Origin: Pogona vitticeps
Lineage: Eukaryota > Chordata > Lepidosauria > Squamata > Agamidae
Assembly: GCF_051106095.1 (NCBI RefSeq)
Contig: NC_135789.1
Location: 25,455,264-25,519,263, forward strand
DNA length: 64,000 nt
Direction of reading: 5' to 3'
The first letter of the stretch is position 1. Each line of letters begins with the position of its first letter. This document shows positions 1-13,640 of the stretch, one piece after another. The notes under the pieces are model-generated. The model was not told the DNA's origin. It saw nothing but the letters and a program-made list of their open reading frames with translations, and made no database searches. The position numbers and the translations under genes are program-made.

Positions 1-299
1 TTGAGCGTGCATATCTTGCTCAACCCTTGTCCCCGTTTTCTTCTGGACCTCCTGTAATTGGTTCTTGACTTGATGCCCTTCTTACCCCCAGTGCGCCACC
101 CTCACCCCTGGGCGTAGGCCCTTAGGAGCATCCTCCAGACATCTTTGCTTTGGCACAGATACAGGCCAGCCCTGCGCTCTGCAGTGAGGGCTGGGCAGAG
201 AATTGCCTTCTGAACATTTCATAGAGCAGAGCAGCTGAGCTTGTGTTTGAGGCAGGATGTGGGAGTCTGAACCGAGCCCCTTACGTTTGGCATCACTAG
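1..299. other. BAZ1B intron, left edge of the window
   Basis: Upstream of the first BAZ1B acceptor (AG at 298-299). No exon matching the preceding part of BAZ1B was found, so this is intronic. Confidence 0.7.
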
Positions 300-3200
300 G
301 TACTGGCTCTTCTCAGACGAGGTTCCTGGGCTGTTCATCGAGAAGGGTTGGGTGCACGACGGGATTGACTATAGTTTTACACCTCCTGAGGAGGAGGCTG
401 AAGAAGAGGAGGAGGAGGAAGAGGAAGAAGACCAACAAGGTATGTCTGATTTCTCTGCCATCCTTTCTTAGTCAAGTAAAGTTGTTTGTCTGGATTGTAT
501 ACTTGTAATGTGACAGAATCTTTCCGCTGCTGCTCAGTAGTGAGACAGAACATGTGAAGAATTCTGCATTGATCGAGATTTATGCTGATCAAACAAAGTC
601 GTTAAAGTACGGCCATGTTAGTTTTATGTCTCGTATAATCAACAAAATCTTTTCTTTCCAGCAGCACTATGTTGTGGAACTGAAATATCTGTTGGGGAGT
701 GAATGGAGTGACAATTTTAAAGTCCTGTTCAGTTTTTTTTTTAAAGTTTTCTTTGGGTATTAATTCTGCTACCATGTCTACCACGCAGTTAACAGAGTAG
801 CACACGAAGCTCAGATTTTAGAACTGCAGCCTGGGGTGGGAGAAGGGAAGATGCTGATAGCCTTTGACATGCAGAATTTAACATGAGTCAGGAGCTGCGT
901 CTGCAAACGTGCGTGCTTCCCCTAGGTCGATGCCTAGGAGGAATCAAATGGCAGGTTTGAGTTTTAGCTGTACTAGTGCTGGGTCTGCCGCTGTTGGCCA
1001 ACCCATGTTGTGTCTGTGTACCTGTCATTGTGTTGCAAATGTTAATTTTACGAAATAGTGCATTTCTGAAAGCAGCAAACACACACCGCACAAAACAACA
1101 GTAATGGGTGGAGGTCAACCCAACCTCACTGGGTGCCTGCCGCCTGCCTTCTCATCCTGGGGCTGATCTTTACAGACCCTCCGGAGGAGACCCTGGTGGA
1201 AGGCAGCGTCCTGAACACTCCTCTGCAGGGAACCCTCCACATTCCGGAAGTTCCTGTTGAGACGACGGTACCAAAACAGGGACAGAACCTGTGGTGAGAT
1301 GTTTTTCACGTCTTTCTTTCAGGCGGGAAGGAAAATGGACCTTGAGCGTTTGTGGGGAGGGAGGATATCTGGAAACATACTTGCAGGCTTCAGTTCATTT
1401 GGGGGAGCAGACCTGATGGATCCGTAGGACCTGTGTAAGGGTTGGTGTGCCGTTCTGTGGCTGATCTAGGAATCTGTTCTGGTTGGGAGCGAGTGGCCTC
1501 TGAATTTCACCCTGTATCTTGTGTGTGTTTTGGTCTTGTCCTCCTAAAGAGGCCTTTGCCAGCCTATGGGGAGGAGGAGTTTTTTCATGCAGTCGAGTTG
1601 AGTTGGCTGCTTACAGCTGTATCCCAAACTCCTGCTGCTTCCTAACTTTGCCAGCTGGCCGCTTAGTGGAATCTTCTCAGTCCTCTTGCAGAGGACATGG
1701 TTTCAGCAGGAGAGCCTGTGAAGTAAACTCCTGATTTAAGGAAATGGTGGCTCAGCACTTTATACAGATGTGGCACTCCAGAGCCAGACAGATCCTCTCC
1801 CCCCCCCCCGGTTTGGAAAGTGTCTCTTCTCTGCCCCCCACCCCTAACTGAGCTCTCTCGTATCTGAATTGCTGAACCCCTTTTCTTGCGCTCTCAAGTT
1901 TCTGTGAATGAACAGTGCGCCCTTGTGCCAGCAGGGGGCGCCTACAGTTTGTGAGTTGAGAGACAGAGAGAGAAGGAGGGAGAAGCACATTGCCCAGAAG
2001 TTGGTTTAGCCCTCATATTCCTTTAGGCTGAGATGGGGAATTCAGTTAATAAAATGAAATACGCTTAAATAAAAGAGCAGTTCAGGGTACTTGAATTCAT
2101 CCAGGTGTTGTCAAGGGATTAGTCATGGCAAATTGGGGGTGGGGGGCACGATACATGCTTCTCTGGGTGTTGAGCCCCGTTCTCCTGCCCCCCCCAAACC
2201 AGCAGTAACGTTGGAGAGGCGTGTGGTGTCTTCTCTTCCAGGTTTCTCTGCGACAGCCAGAAGGAGCTGGACGAACTGTTGGCATGCCTGCACCCTCAAG
2301 GAATCAGGGAGAGCCAGCTGAAGGATCGTCTGCAGAAGAAGTGAGCGAGGGCTGGAGTTACCCCGGGGGAATCTCTGGGTCCAGGGCTGCAGAACCGTGT
2401 TTGCCCAGAACCGGGGCGGGAGGAGCCATCGGGAGCGTTTGGTCAGAGGGTGTTTGATGCTCTTCTTGTGTTGAGTTCCTGGGCGTAGATAAAACAGTGC
2501 AATGCAAAGTGACTGAAACTGACTGAAGAATGTAAAATGCAGCGTTGACAATGTGCTGGGTGTAGAAAGAGAACTGAGTGCATAAACCATGGGATCACAG
2601 CAATATAAAGCACAAGTTTTCCTATGCAGTTGATTTGATGCCACACGGCAAGAGTAAAATCCTTGCCCACCAGCACTTGATGCTGAGAATTGGTGCCGCC
2701 CTAGAGGGCTCGACTACAAAAACCAATCCGAAGAGAACTTGCACACAAATAAGTTCAGTGTGTTTCAGCTCTAAAAAAAGCCTTGGCAAGCCGGATTGTT
2801 GGATTTTACATTAGGCAGAATATTACTGAGTGCATGTTACTCAGTTAGTCCTGCAGGTGTAAGAGGTTAAAGCGGGAAACCTTTCCTCCTTTGCTCATGG
2901 CTGAGGCCAGAATCCTCTTGTGCTTTTTACGGAGCAGAAAGCCCCACCAGTGTAGAAAGATCATCTGCACTTGGTTTGGCATGACGGCTAAGATAGTCTT
3001 CCGTACGGAGACTGTGACTGGTAGCTAAGCCTCAGCGTACAGGACTCGGCCCTGGTTTGCAGCAGTCCTGCATCGACTGAGCATGTCTGGAAGCCGAGGC
3101 CTCCTGCCTTCCAGCTTGACTCAAGTGGGAGGATTGGCGATGCCTCATCACCCTTTGATCTCCTTCTCTCTCAGGTATCCAGACATCATACATTCCATCC

Positions 3201-6200
3201 ACTTGGCTCGGAAGCAGAACCTCGGCCTGAAGTCCTGCGATGGCCACCAGGAATTGCTGAGTTTCCTGCGCAGCGACCTCATTGAAGTGGCCACGCGGCT
3301 CCAGAAGGGAGGCCTGGGATGCGTCAGCGAGGCGGAGTTTGAAGCCAGAGTGAGGAGTGGGGCGTGCAGGGCAGAGGGTGGGGGGGAGGAATCAGGAGCA
3401 GAGGCCCTCGAGTCAAGGGGTCAGGTTTGCCACCACTGCAGTCCCGCTGGGTCAAGAGACAGGTTTTTTTTGGGGGGGGGAGCAGGTGAGAGGCTCGAAA
3501 TGTGGGAGCCCAGTAGCCTTTTCCAGAACGCTCTTTTAATGGCTTCCTCCTTAAGGCTCCTCTTCTCGTTTTCAGTGGTGGCAACGAGCCTCATTAATGA
3601 ATCACCAGATTAGGGCAGCTTGGGTTTAGATTGGGTAAGACTGGGTGGTCCATCCAGTAAGCCTGGGAGATTTCTCTGGCCCCTGAGAGGTCACGTCCTG
3701 GAGCCCTGCTTTTATACCTTGCTGTTAGAGCCGCACCTAAGAAAGACCTGCCCCATAGTTGTTGAAGCGTTCCCTGTCCATCGAGCAGGAATGGGGAGCT
3801 CCCTTCCCGAGGCATTTTATTTTGGAGGAAGGAGATGAAAGAGCCGTCGTGGGTCTGTGTTTTCTTTGTGACCTCAGGTAAGCTCGCTGGAGAGCTTGAA
3901 GGACTTTGGGGAGTGTGTGGTCGCCCTCCAGGCCAGCGTCTTCAAGAAGTTCCTGCAGGGCTTCATGGCCCCCAAACAGCAGAAGAGGCGGAAACACCAA
4001 GGCGAGGATGCCATTGCCAAGGCGGAGGAGGTGGACGAAGAGAAGAGGGTGGCCGAAGAAGCCAAGGTCTGAAATGGGGTGGAGAAGTTGGGCTTATCTC
4101 ATCCAGAGAGGGGTCAGGGGAGCGTGGGTGTAGAGGGAAGCTTGTGGGTGCCCAGTGGTGCTGGCGGTGCATCAGTGGAAGGCAGAGGGAGAGCAGGCCA
4201 CTCCCCCCCCCCCGGGGCAACATTTTGAATGGAGAGATTTTCTAGAAGATCAGTGTTTTGCATTGCAGACGTGTTAGGAACAAAACGTGTGTGTGGTTTG
4301 TTCTTCGTGTTGCCTTCAGTTTTCATTCTTCCGGAAAACTACTGACGGCAGCTGCTTTTCTCTCTTGCTCTTGTGTAACCTGCCTGGCCCTCCCTTTCAC
4401 CTCTTTTTGGACCAGAGAAGCTGACTGGTGGTGCTTGTTCCCTGACCTTGAGCAGCGGTCTGTTGCCTGGCTGCTGTTTTGCCAGACGCCAGGGTTAACG
4501 AGGGCCAGAGGGCCAGAATCGTGGAGTGCAACATGGCTCCGACCTGGAGCTCCTTGTCTTAGTCTTGCGCTTTTGGGCAGTGAGCGGAAGCCAGTCTGGG
4601 GTCTCTGTCCTGCTTCTTTCCATCTTAATGGGAAGAGAGAGAACAACAGGCAAGCTTCATTCTTAAAGCTTCCTGTTGGTCTGTCTCGTAATCCTTGGAA
4701 CTGGGACCGCCACACATTAAAGATTTGCTGGGCATTGTGAGCTGTTCTGGTTTCACTGGTCAGAGGACCAGGGGCCTCCAGGGTGTTTTCGTAGCCCTTT
4801 GGCTCTTCAGCTGGAGGTCCTGCACTGTCTGTGCCTGCCCTCGCCTCCCCTCCTCTCCTGCTTTGCCTTGCTGAAGGCTTAGGTTGGGGCAGTAATCCTG
4901 TGCAGGCCCAGTGCCCCCCCCCCCTCCGCAGCAGAACCTGGGAAGCTGTGCTTGAAAGTCTGATGCTTTCTCCAGCGTAGGGAAACGGGAGCTGCCAAGA
5001 GCTGGAGGTTTGTTTTGACCCGGCACCTGAGCAGCCAAATTCCGGGAGCAGCTTTTTGGAAAACCGATGTGTCTGAGAAGCATTCTGAGCATTCGTGAGG
5101 GTGGGGGGGAGAGAGAGACCCAGACGAGCTTGGGAGCCCACACAATTTTCCACCAGGTCCCGTCCCAGTGAGCAATCAGGAGGGAATTCTAGACGGGTGT
5201 GATGGCTTGTTTTCTTAGGCACCCGTTGTTTGACGCTGCCCTCCCTTCCCCGGATTCAGTGGGAGGGGAATGTGCAGCTCGGCAAAAAAGGTTGGTTTTC
5301 TTTGGCTCCAGAATTGCTGTTCGCAGCAAAGGTCACCACGTTTCCCCCTCCCCCCCAACGTGTGATTTGCCTGGGGGAGGGAGAGGGAAATGGGGGAGCC
5401 GAGCGCCTACCTGAAATCCTTTTTAAGTGTCACCCCCTTGCCACCTCCCTTGTGGGTGTGGTGACAGGCATGGGTGGGGTGAGCCTGCTGTGGCTGTGAG
5501 CAGGATCCTCCTCTAGGAGACCACTGTTTGCACCGAGCAGCAACACCTTCAAGCGCCCCCCCCCCTTTTGCTGGCTCCGGTGTGTAAAAACCTCTTGCGC
5601 TTGTGCTCCCATGCCTCAGCCCAACAGGTCGGAGGGCTGATCAGTTTGATTGAGGTGGTCTTGAGGCATGATGGGTCCCTCATCCCCCAGGATCTGCCTC
5701 CTGGCCAGTTGCTTAGGGAGAGAGGGAAACCACTGTTCTTCAGAATGGCCGCCAGGGGGCAGCCCAGGCCGTTCCCCCCACCTTTTGGGACCCAGACTTT
5801 CTCTCCCCCGCTGTCCCTGCCCTGAAGGGCCAAATCCCCGCTGTTTGTTTTTGCTTGAGGCACAAGGGTTGGGTTTGGATTTCAAAGGCAAGGAGGCAGC
5901 CTTTTTTAAGGGGTTTGCTGAGCAGGAATTCTGGGACTCTGAGGTGGTGACGGTGGGGGCCAGGGGAGGGTTTTTTCCCCCCTTTCCACGGCCTGAATTG
6001 CAGCTGTCCTGTGTCCCTGGGATGGGAGACCCTTTGCCTTCTGGTCCTGGGAATCCTGAGCTCAGCCCCTTTGCTTTGCCCCCTTGCTTTGCCCACAGAT
6101 TGCTTCTGCCGTGGAGAAGTGGAAGGTGTCCATTCGCGAAGCCCAGACCTTCTCGCGCATGCACGTTCTGCTGGGCATGCTGGATGCCTGCATCAAGTGG

Positions 6201-9200
6201 GACATGTCGGCAGAGAACGCCAGGTGCAAAGTGTGCCGCAAGAAAGGTGCGTGCGCACCCCACCTTTGAGCGGGGCTACGGAAGAGGGAACCCCGGGCGT
6301 AGAGGCAGCTGGGGGGGGGAAGGAGGAGGCTGAGCAGGCCAATGGGGCACTGCAGGAGAAGGGAGAAGCTTTGTGGGCCTGGGCTCAAGGCAAGGCAGCT
6401 TGAGGGAGAGGGACCAGCGGGTAGAGGTCAGGAGGGACCAGGACCCCTGAGGGGTTGGGGACGGCACCCGGGGGGGGGACATCTTCAAGCCGGGGAGCTT
6501 CCCTTCTGATGCTGGAGCAGCTTTCTGTTGGCCTATAAGCATGGAGAGGACACCGCCCTCTTCCATAGCCTCACAGCCTGGCTCCCCTGGGCCCCCACCC
6601 CTGTGGCCTTGCCTTTCCCACTTCTGTGATGCCAGGCAGTGAGTTGTTTCTTTCCTTCCTTCCTTCCTTCGGACCCACCGACCAGGGGAGGACGACAAGC
6701 TGATCCTGTGTGACGAGTGCAACAAGGCCTTCCACCTCTTCTGCCTGAGGCCCGCCCTGTACGAGATCCCCGAAGGCGAGTGGCAGTGCCCGGCTTGCCA
6801 GCCCTCCGTCGCCCGGCGCAGCTCCCGGGGCAGGTGGGGTTCTTTTTCTTTTCTTTCTTTTTTTTGTCTAACAAGGTGCAGCCCTTCCTCTTCCTAGACC
6901 TCCCTACTGGGTGCCGGGAAGGAAAGGGCAAAGGCCGGGGGGGGGGGTGTAGATGGGGCACCAAGTCCGTTTTGCCAACCCCCAAGCTGTCTTCCAGGGC
7001 GGTCCCTCCCTAGACACCAGATGACCAGCAATGATCATCCGGGAGAGATGGGGTTCTGTCCGTGCGAGAAACATCCTTTCCTCCCAGGCCAGGGTGTGTG
7101 CCCTGCAGAGAGGAGCACAGCTCATGAGGGTTACTTTTTGGGGGATCGTTGGCTGGAAGCGAGGTGCAGTGTTTAGAATGGTTTCGCCTGTCGTCGTGGT
7201 ATCGGCAGTGGTCGCTGCAGCCTGTTTCCCACTCAGCGAAGGCCCCTTTCCCTTGACATGGGTGGGCTGGGCAGGGTCCTGAGTCCGGGCAGGCCCGGAG
7301 GGTTCCCTGGGAGAAAGCGAAGGACAGCTGCTTCCCTCTTAACCCTTTAGAAACTACGCCGAAGACTCCGTGGAAGAGGAGAGTGACCCTGAGCAAGAAG
7401 AATCAGAAGATGATGATGAAGAGGAGGAGGAGGAGGAGGAAGACTACGAGGTGGCAGGTTTAAAATGTGCGTCCTTTTAACGATTCGAAATGCAGGGACC
7501 AGCCTGGGTGTTGTTGGAAGCAGGCTACTCAGGGGCAAACGTGGGGGGACACCACAGGTGGTAGGCCGCCTTCTGGTTAGGACGGGTCTATCCTTGTGGA
7601 AGCAATTATTTTGTGTATGTGTGTGCATGCGCATGAGGGAATTCCAGGCAGCGCCTAAGCATCACTCTAGGCCCTGGGTGGAAGGCTTGGGGAGGAGGCA
7701 GAGACGGAATGGGGGGGGCAGAGTGGCTTCAAGAGCAAGCGGGCACCGAGCGAATGATCCTTGAGGACGGTGCTGGGGGACTGTGCACCAGCACCCTGCG
7801 CACATCCAAACTTTCTTGCGCTTTGGTATTCTTCTGGGCCACATGATTCTGATCAAAGGCGGAGTGTGAAAGTGTCGCCGTTTTGCACTGAAACACCTAA
7901 GTGTTTTCCCCATGTTTGCCGCTGCCACACGTGTCCATGCCATGTAGCTGGCTAGGGGACTCTGGTAGCTGGAAATCCTAGCCACGCCTGCTTCAGTCCC
8001 TCTCCCCCCACTCACCCCTGCTCCCCATTTCCACCCCTCTCAGCTGGCTTCCTTGGGGGCGTTGGCCTTGCAAGGTCAGAGGCTGGGCTCCTGGCGGCCT
8101 TCCTTAGAGCAGTGGCCGCTGGCTGCCCTGAGTGTCTCAGACAGACAGCCTGTCCGTCTGTCCTCCCCCTCTGGCTTTGACCTGAGTTTCTCTGGCCCTG
8201 CAGAGTATTTTTGGCCCTGAGACCTTTCCGCAGGGGGTCTGTGCAAATATGAAACTAAGCCTGGCAGAAAGGGGGGGGGGTCTTTGCCCAAAGATATGGG
8301 ATCCATGGATGTTGTGGGGTCTGCATGATTTGAGTCTCCTGCCCACCCCATTCCGGTCAGAGCCTGTTGGTCTGTGTGCAGCTCTCTCTCTCCCCAACTG
8401 GTATGGAGCTCCTTCCTGCCCTGAAAGGGGGCTCCTGGGCTGCCAGTATTTATGTCTGCTTTTGAAGTTCATCCAGGCTCCTTCCTGTTGCTCTGGGTGG
8501 GGCCGCCGTCGCTAAAAATAAAGCCCCTGCCGCCGCCCCCCTTCCAGCTTCATAGGGTACTTAATAGGGAAGGTCACTGTGGAGAACACTCTCCATTTGG
8601 CAGAGCCCCATCTAATCCCTGGTGCGGTTTGGCTCCCGAGGGCTCCAATCGGGAATGTCAGCCTGCCAGACCTATCTCTGCACATGTCAGTGGCCTCAAC
8701 ACAAGGGAGGGCAACCCCAAAGGGCCTGATGGATTGGACGGGAGGGCATGAAAGGCAGGCAGGCTGGGAGGAGGGGCAGTTTGAGTGCCACCGGGTGAAA
8801 GTTGGCCTCCCCCACTGGGTTCAAAACCGCCCGCCCAGAGTCTCTTGTTGTGCTGCCGTGCTATTGTTTAGCAGCTGGCCAGAGTAACTTGACACCCAGA
8901 GGCTGGCAGCTGACGGGGCTTAGCAGCTGCCTCACGTCCTCCGTGTGGGCCACTTGTCCCTCTCTGGAATGGGGCTGCGCTTGGCCTGCCTGGCGACTTC
9001 TCTGGGGGGAGCAGAGAGGCAGAGGGAGAGGCAGGCCAAGCAGAGAGAGAGAGAATGAAAGAGTTCGGTAGGAGGGCCGCCAGCTCTCATAACGGTCTCA
9101 GGCAGTGAAGGGGCTTCACCACGAAGGCAAAGGCAGGGATGATTTTCAGCCACGCCGATCGATTGTGGGCCGTGGAGGGGGGCCTCTGTGTAGATCCCCA

Positions 9201-12030
9201 AAATGCCAAGGAAAGGTGGTGGTTTCAACCCTAAAGGTTGGGCCAGCCCAGCGAGTCTGCTGGGGGGGGGGGAGAGCTCTGGGTGTCTGTCTCGGAAGGG
9301 GGGAGGGGATGGGGCGGCAGTAGCACCACCACCCTGCTGGCTACCTGTCTTCAGGACATTAACGCGCACCTTGTGCCCTCTCTTGACCTGCAGTGAGACC
9401 CAGGAAGGCAGCCAAGGGAAAGCAAGGGGGCCCAGCTGCAGACCCTCCACGACAAGGCCGGTACCAAGGGAAGAAGCGGGCCCTGCACGCCACCCGAGGG
9501 GCCCGGCAGCAGGGGGCGCCCGGCAGCGACGCCAATATTGACGAGCTGGTAAGACCTGCTGAAGAGATCCTGCCTTGTCAGTTTTCAGGCGTTGTTATCA
9601 GTTGAGCAGCTGCCTCTCCAGCAATTACCCTCCTCCTCCCCGGTGGGCCTTGTGCAGGGACCGCGCGTTGGCCGGGTGAGCGTAGCCCCTGCTGCACAGC
9701 TATGCCAGACATCCGCTCTGGCGGGGCTGCAGCCTGTGTACATCTCCCCCTCCCGCCCCATTAGGGAACTTGTTAAAGGCCCTTAAATAGCAGGCATAGG
9801 AGCCTCTCACGAATGGCAGAGCGGGGAGGGGGGTGTCATTGGCATGCTGACAATGCAGAGTGCCACGTCCCTTCCAAAGTAACCCTTAAGGACACTGGAC
9901 ATGGCCAGCCTGCCCGCCGGCTGAAGGTAAATTCCACTGGCTTGCCCCTGGTTGGCATTCCAAAGAGGGAAGCCGTGCCAGGACTTTGCTGGAGGGGCCT
10001 CTGCGCCTGCCCAGCCCTCTCGGTATCTGAAAACCCCAGGCTTCGGCCATCCTGCCACGGAGCTGGAGAGAGACGAGTGCCTTGCCCAGATCCCTTTCCA
10101 AGGTGCCCGTCCCTGCGGAAGGCGTTTCCCAAAAAGGCATCTGGATCTCCTTCCTGCAGGGTTGCACAAAAGGGGGGGAGAGGCCCTCCTTCCTCCTGTC
10201 AGGAGTCCTTCGTTCAGGGGCAGATCCCCCCACCCCCCGTGCCTTCGCCTAAGGGAGATGCCAGGCAGCTGCACCATGGGGATGGGGGGCTCCTGTTGTC
10301 GCTGGGCAAAGGCCTGGCCTTGAGCCAGGTGGGCAGCTGCTGCCTGGCATGCCAAACGCCGCCCTTCCCGGCTCTTGGCCCGTGTGGCTGCTTCTCCCTC
10401 TTGCCTTGCCAGGCGCTGAGAGCTAGGTTGCCATTTCCATGTCCCTCTGGCCCTTCCGGATGACCCCGGGGGCCGCTTTTGAAGGTCTTTGAAGGCACCC
10501 GCAGCCCCCTGGAGAGGAGCTGGGCTGCCTCCCCATGAAGGCTCCTGGCCTGAAACTCAAGCCCAGAGGGGGAGCGTTTCTTGGCTGCCCCATCAAAAGC
10601 CCGAGCAGCTGCCCGGCTTGCTTCCTGCCCATTGCCTCAGCGAGAGGTGAGCGGGTCTTGGACATCTGAAGCTATCCTTTGCACAAGGCCCTGCCTCCCC
10701 CCTTGCCACCTGCTGCCCAGCGGGAGGCCCAGCCAGGACCGTGCACACCCCCCCCAAGGGGAGCTCTGATCTCCCCAGCAGTCTCCTCCTCACCCCCCCC
10801 CCACTCACACCCCACAAGTCCCTGGCCACCTTTTCCTTCCAGAGAGGACTTTGGCAGGATTGGCCGAGGGAAGAGATTTGTGGGGTGGAAGGGAATCCTT
10901 CCCTCTTTGGCCCCTTCTGACTGACCGACCGCTCTCTCTCCAGGTGCTTCAGACCAAGAAAGTCTCTCGCCGGCAAAACCTGGAGTTGCAGAAGTGTGAG
11001 GAGATCCTCAACAAGCTTGTCAAGTACCGCTTCAGTTGGCCCTTCAGGTGAGACGGCCTTCCTTGGGAGCCATTCCGCCCCAGGCGGCTGGTGGCGGCCC
11101 CGAGAATGGGAGCCACTGGGGGCCGCCTCCTGCCACCCCAACGGCCCCTTCTCTGTCTGTTCTGGTTGGAAAGCCCCAAGGTGTCCCTTTCAGCGGCTGT
11201 TCACTGCCCAGGTGGTCCCAGGGCATGCGCAGCTCGGGCCCCATCCTGTGGGTAGACAGCGTGCAGCGGAGGCAGGGGAAGGAGAGGGTCCTTGCAAAGG
11301 CAGGCACGGCCACCACCCACCTTCTGCCGAGGGAGCCCACCTGCTTCACCCTCTCGGGAAGAGGGCAGATGCCCCAGACCGAGAGTAGCTGTCCCCTCCC
11401 TCCTCCTGCTCTCCTGCTGGGATCTGAGCCCCTCTTCTCCCTGGGGTGGGAGGTGGCTCTTTTAGAGCTGCATGTGTGTGGGAGAAAGGATCTGATCCTG
11501 CTAGCGCTTGAGCTGGAGAACTGGGTAGTGTGGGTGATGCTTGATAGGAGCCCAGCTGGCAGAGGATAGCCTCATGACCAGAACTGGTGAGGGACCGTGG
11601 CAGACCTGTGGCCTTCCTCCCTCCCTTCCTTCCATCCATCATCTTCCTTCCTTCCTTCAGGGAGCCAGTGACAACAGAAGAGGCCGAAGATTATTTTGAT
11701 GTGATCAGCAGTCCCATGGACTTCCAGACCATGCAGAGCAAGTGCTCGTGTGGCAGCTATCGGTCCGTCCAGGATTTCCTGTCCGACATGAAGCAGGTCT
11801 TCTCCAACGCCGAGCAATACAACCAGAACGGCAGCCACGTCCTCTCCTGCCTGGAGAAGACGGAACAGTGCTTGGTGGACATGCTGCAGAAGCATCTGCC
11901 CGGCCACACGTACGCCCGCCGGAAACGCAAGCGGCCTCTGGCCCAGCCCAGCCAGGGACTCGAAGAGGCCGATGAGGAGAGCGACCCGGAGGCGCTGGAG
12001 TACTCCAGGGGGCGGAAGAGGAAGAAATGA
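300..12030 (+). CDS. BAZ1B: BAZ1B (WSTF), 3' portion: eleven coding exons to the stop codon
   Basis: BAZ1B is a nuclear subunit of ISWI (SMARCA5) chromatin-remodelling complexes and an H2A.X Tyr142 kinase. Coding exons: 300-439, 1176-1293, 2242-2340, 3175-3349, 3878-4066, 6099-6246, 6686-6833, 7351-7466, 9394-9548, 10944-11047, 11661-12030. All junctions are GT-AG. The total is 1762 nt, giving 586 residues plus stop; the 5' exons lie left of the window. The product opens with YWLFSDEVPGLFIEKGW, the conserved WAKZ-type stretch. It continues through FMAPKQQKRRK and then the PHD finger (CKVC, CDEC, HLFC, CPAC; C4-H-C3 complete) across the 6099 and 6686 exons. A Glu/Asp tract ending DYEVAG follows (7351 exon), then a bromodomain (11661 exon, SSPMDFQ, acetyl-lysine Asn in AEQYNQNG). 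The protein ends GRKRKK. Compared with human, an extra acidic run near 393-432 replaces a less charged segment. FZD9 is the convergent neighbour, as in human. Identity is near certain; start and 5' half cannot be seen. Confidence 0.97.
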
Positions 12031-13640
12031 GGGGGCCCTGGGGGAGGCGATGGGACAGGGTTGGAGCAGGGCCCCCCCACCGCGCTGCCCAGATGGAGCT
12101 GCCAGGCTTTGCTCAGCCGCCCTGTCTCCCTCTCGGTTCACACTGGCTTCACTCCCAGCAACTCCCTGAAGTGTTTGGTCGGCTCTCCCGCCGGGAAGCA
12201 GACGCGCTGCCTTTCCTCAAGCGTGCGCAAAGATGGTTCCCACATGTGTCGGAGGCAGAAAAGGGGCCAGGGATCTGGGTCTGAGTGGAGCCCCCACCCC
12301 ACCCCAGGTCTGGGGAGGGTGAGAGCGGGGGTGCCCCCGAGACGGAGCTGCAACTTTCCTCTGCCATTCTCCGTGCAAGAAGCGGCAGCCGTCGCTGCCC
12401 GATGCAAGTTTTGGATACGAGACTGCCGGTCCAGCCGTGGGGCAGAGAGACTGTTCTTGTATGTAAAGGCGACCACCCTGGAGCCTCCATGCCCCAGCCC
12501 CTCTGCCTCCCCCACGGAAAGCCGCCTCATAGAACGGGCAAGCACTTAACCTTCTGGGGCAGGCTCCTCTCACCAGCATCCGTGTGCAGACCAGGACGGC
12601 TCGTCTCTCTCTCTCTCTGTCCACTTCTTCCTGTGGGGTGGGGAGAAAGCGGCCCCTCCTTCCCTCCTCACAGCAGCACTTCTTGGCCCCAGGCCACAGT
12701 GAGGAACAGAGTTGGAGGGGGCAGATGCTGGTTCTCTCACTTTGTAACCCCCCCCCTTTGTTTTTCTACTTAAGGAAAAGATTCTTGTTTCCAGCATTGA
12801 TCTTGTACAAAAAAAAAGACCCCTTGTAAGATACAGTTGTCTTGGCTTTGACCTGTCCTGTACAGTTTCTATCGGGGAGGGGGGGTGTTTGCTTTGTATT
12901 CCCCATTCCGCACCAACCCCACACCAACTCCCTTCTTCTGGGGTAAAATTGTTGGACGTGTTGCCCCCGGGGGTGGGGGGTGGGGTGGAATCCATTGGAT
13001 GTCTGCTTTGTAAACTTTTCTGTGTCTCCTTTTATAGCGAACCCTGTCCCCACCCCTGTTTTGGGTTCTGGATCACACACACACACACCCCGATGCCTGG
13101 CGCAGTCCGTCACAGCCCGGGCGGCCGAGAAGGACCCACTCAGACCCCCTCTTGTTCAAGGGAAGCGTTTCCATTTGGCCACCAGAGGATATGCCTACAC
13201 TCACCGCCCACCACCTCTTTCAGGTCTGGAGCCTGGCCATCTGCGGCCCAGAAGAGTCCCCTACAGGTGGTCTCTACCTGTCCTGTCGTTGCTTCCTTTT
13301 GGGCAGGGAGAGGGCTTTTCTGCCCTTAAGTCTCCATCACAAGAACCTCGTGGTAACCCAGTTTCCCCTTTTTTTCCGGCCACATTGTTCCTCATCTGGG
13401 CACGATCGTCGGCTCTTCCTCCCTGGCCACCAGCTCTCTCTTCTCTTCTATTCTCTCTCTCTCTCACCCGCCCCCATTTTTTCTGTCAGGACTTTTCCTT
13501 TGTTGCTTTGTTGTCTTTTTTTCCCCCAGCCTCTACACAGAGACTTTTTGGGACTACATTTTTTAAGGAAGGTTGTTGTTTGGGGGAGGGGGGATTCTAC
13601 TAAGGGCTGTACTTGTAATAAACAAGAACTTTAAAAAAAA
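12031..13640 (+). other. BAZ1B: BAZ1B 3' untranslated region
   Basis: This non-coding stretch runs from the BAZ1B stop to a canonical polyadenylation signal about 1.6 kb downstream. It is rich in C, T and G homopolymer runs and carries a short CA repeat near 13075-13088. The exact cleavage site is inferred to be about 15-20 bases after the signal, near the A-rich tract at 13634. Confidence 0.75.
13619..13624 (+). terminator. BAZ1B polyadenylation signal (AATAAA)
   Basis: An exact AATAAA lies about 1.6 kb after the BAZ1B stop codon, followed within about 25 bases by an A run and then a GT-rich stretch, the usual arrangement of a vertebrate cleavage site. Confidence 0.7.

Noticed and set aside
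4323-5222. 299-codon minus-strand frame inside a BAZ1B intron
   Set aside because: It lies wholly in intronic sequence, has no domain or recognisable similarity, and a frame of this length is expected in GC-rich DNA of this size.
9813-10463. 216-codon plus-strand frame in a BAZ1B intron
   Set aside because: It lies between two confirmed BAZ1B exons, has no homology to BAZ1B or any family I know, and an overlapping minus-strand frame of similar length shows it is compositional.
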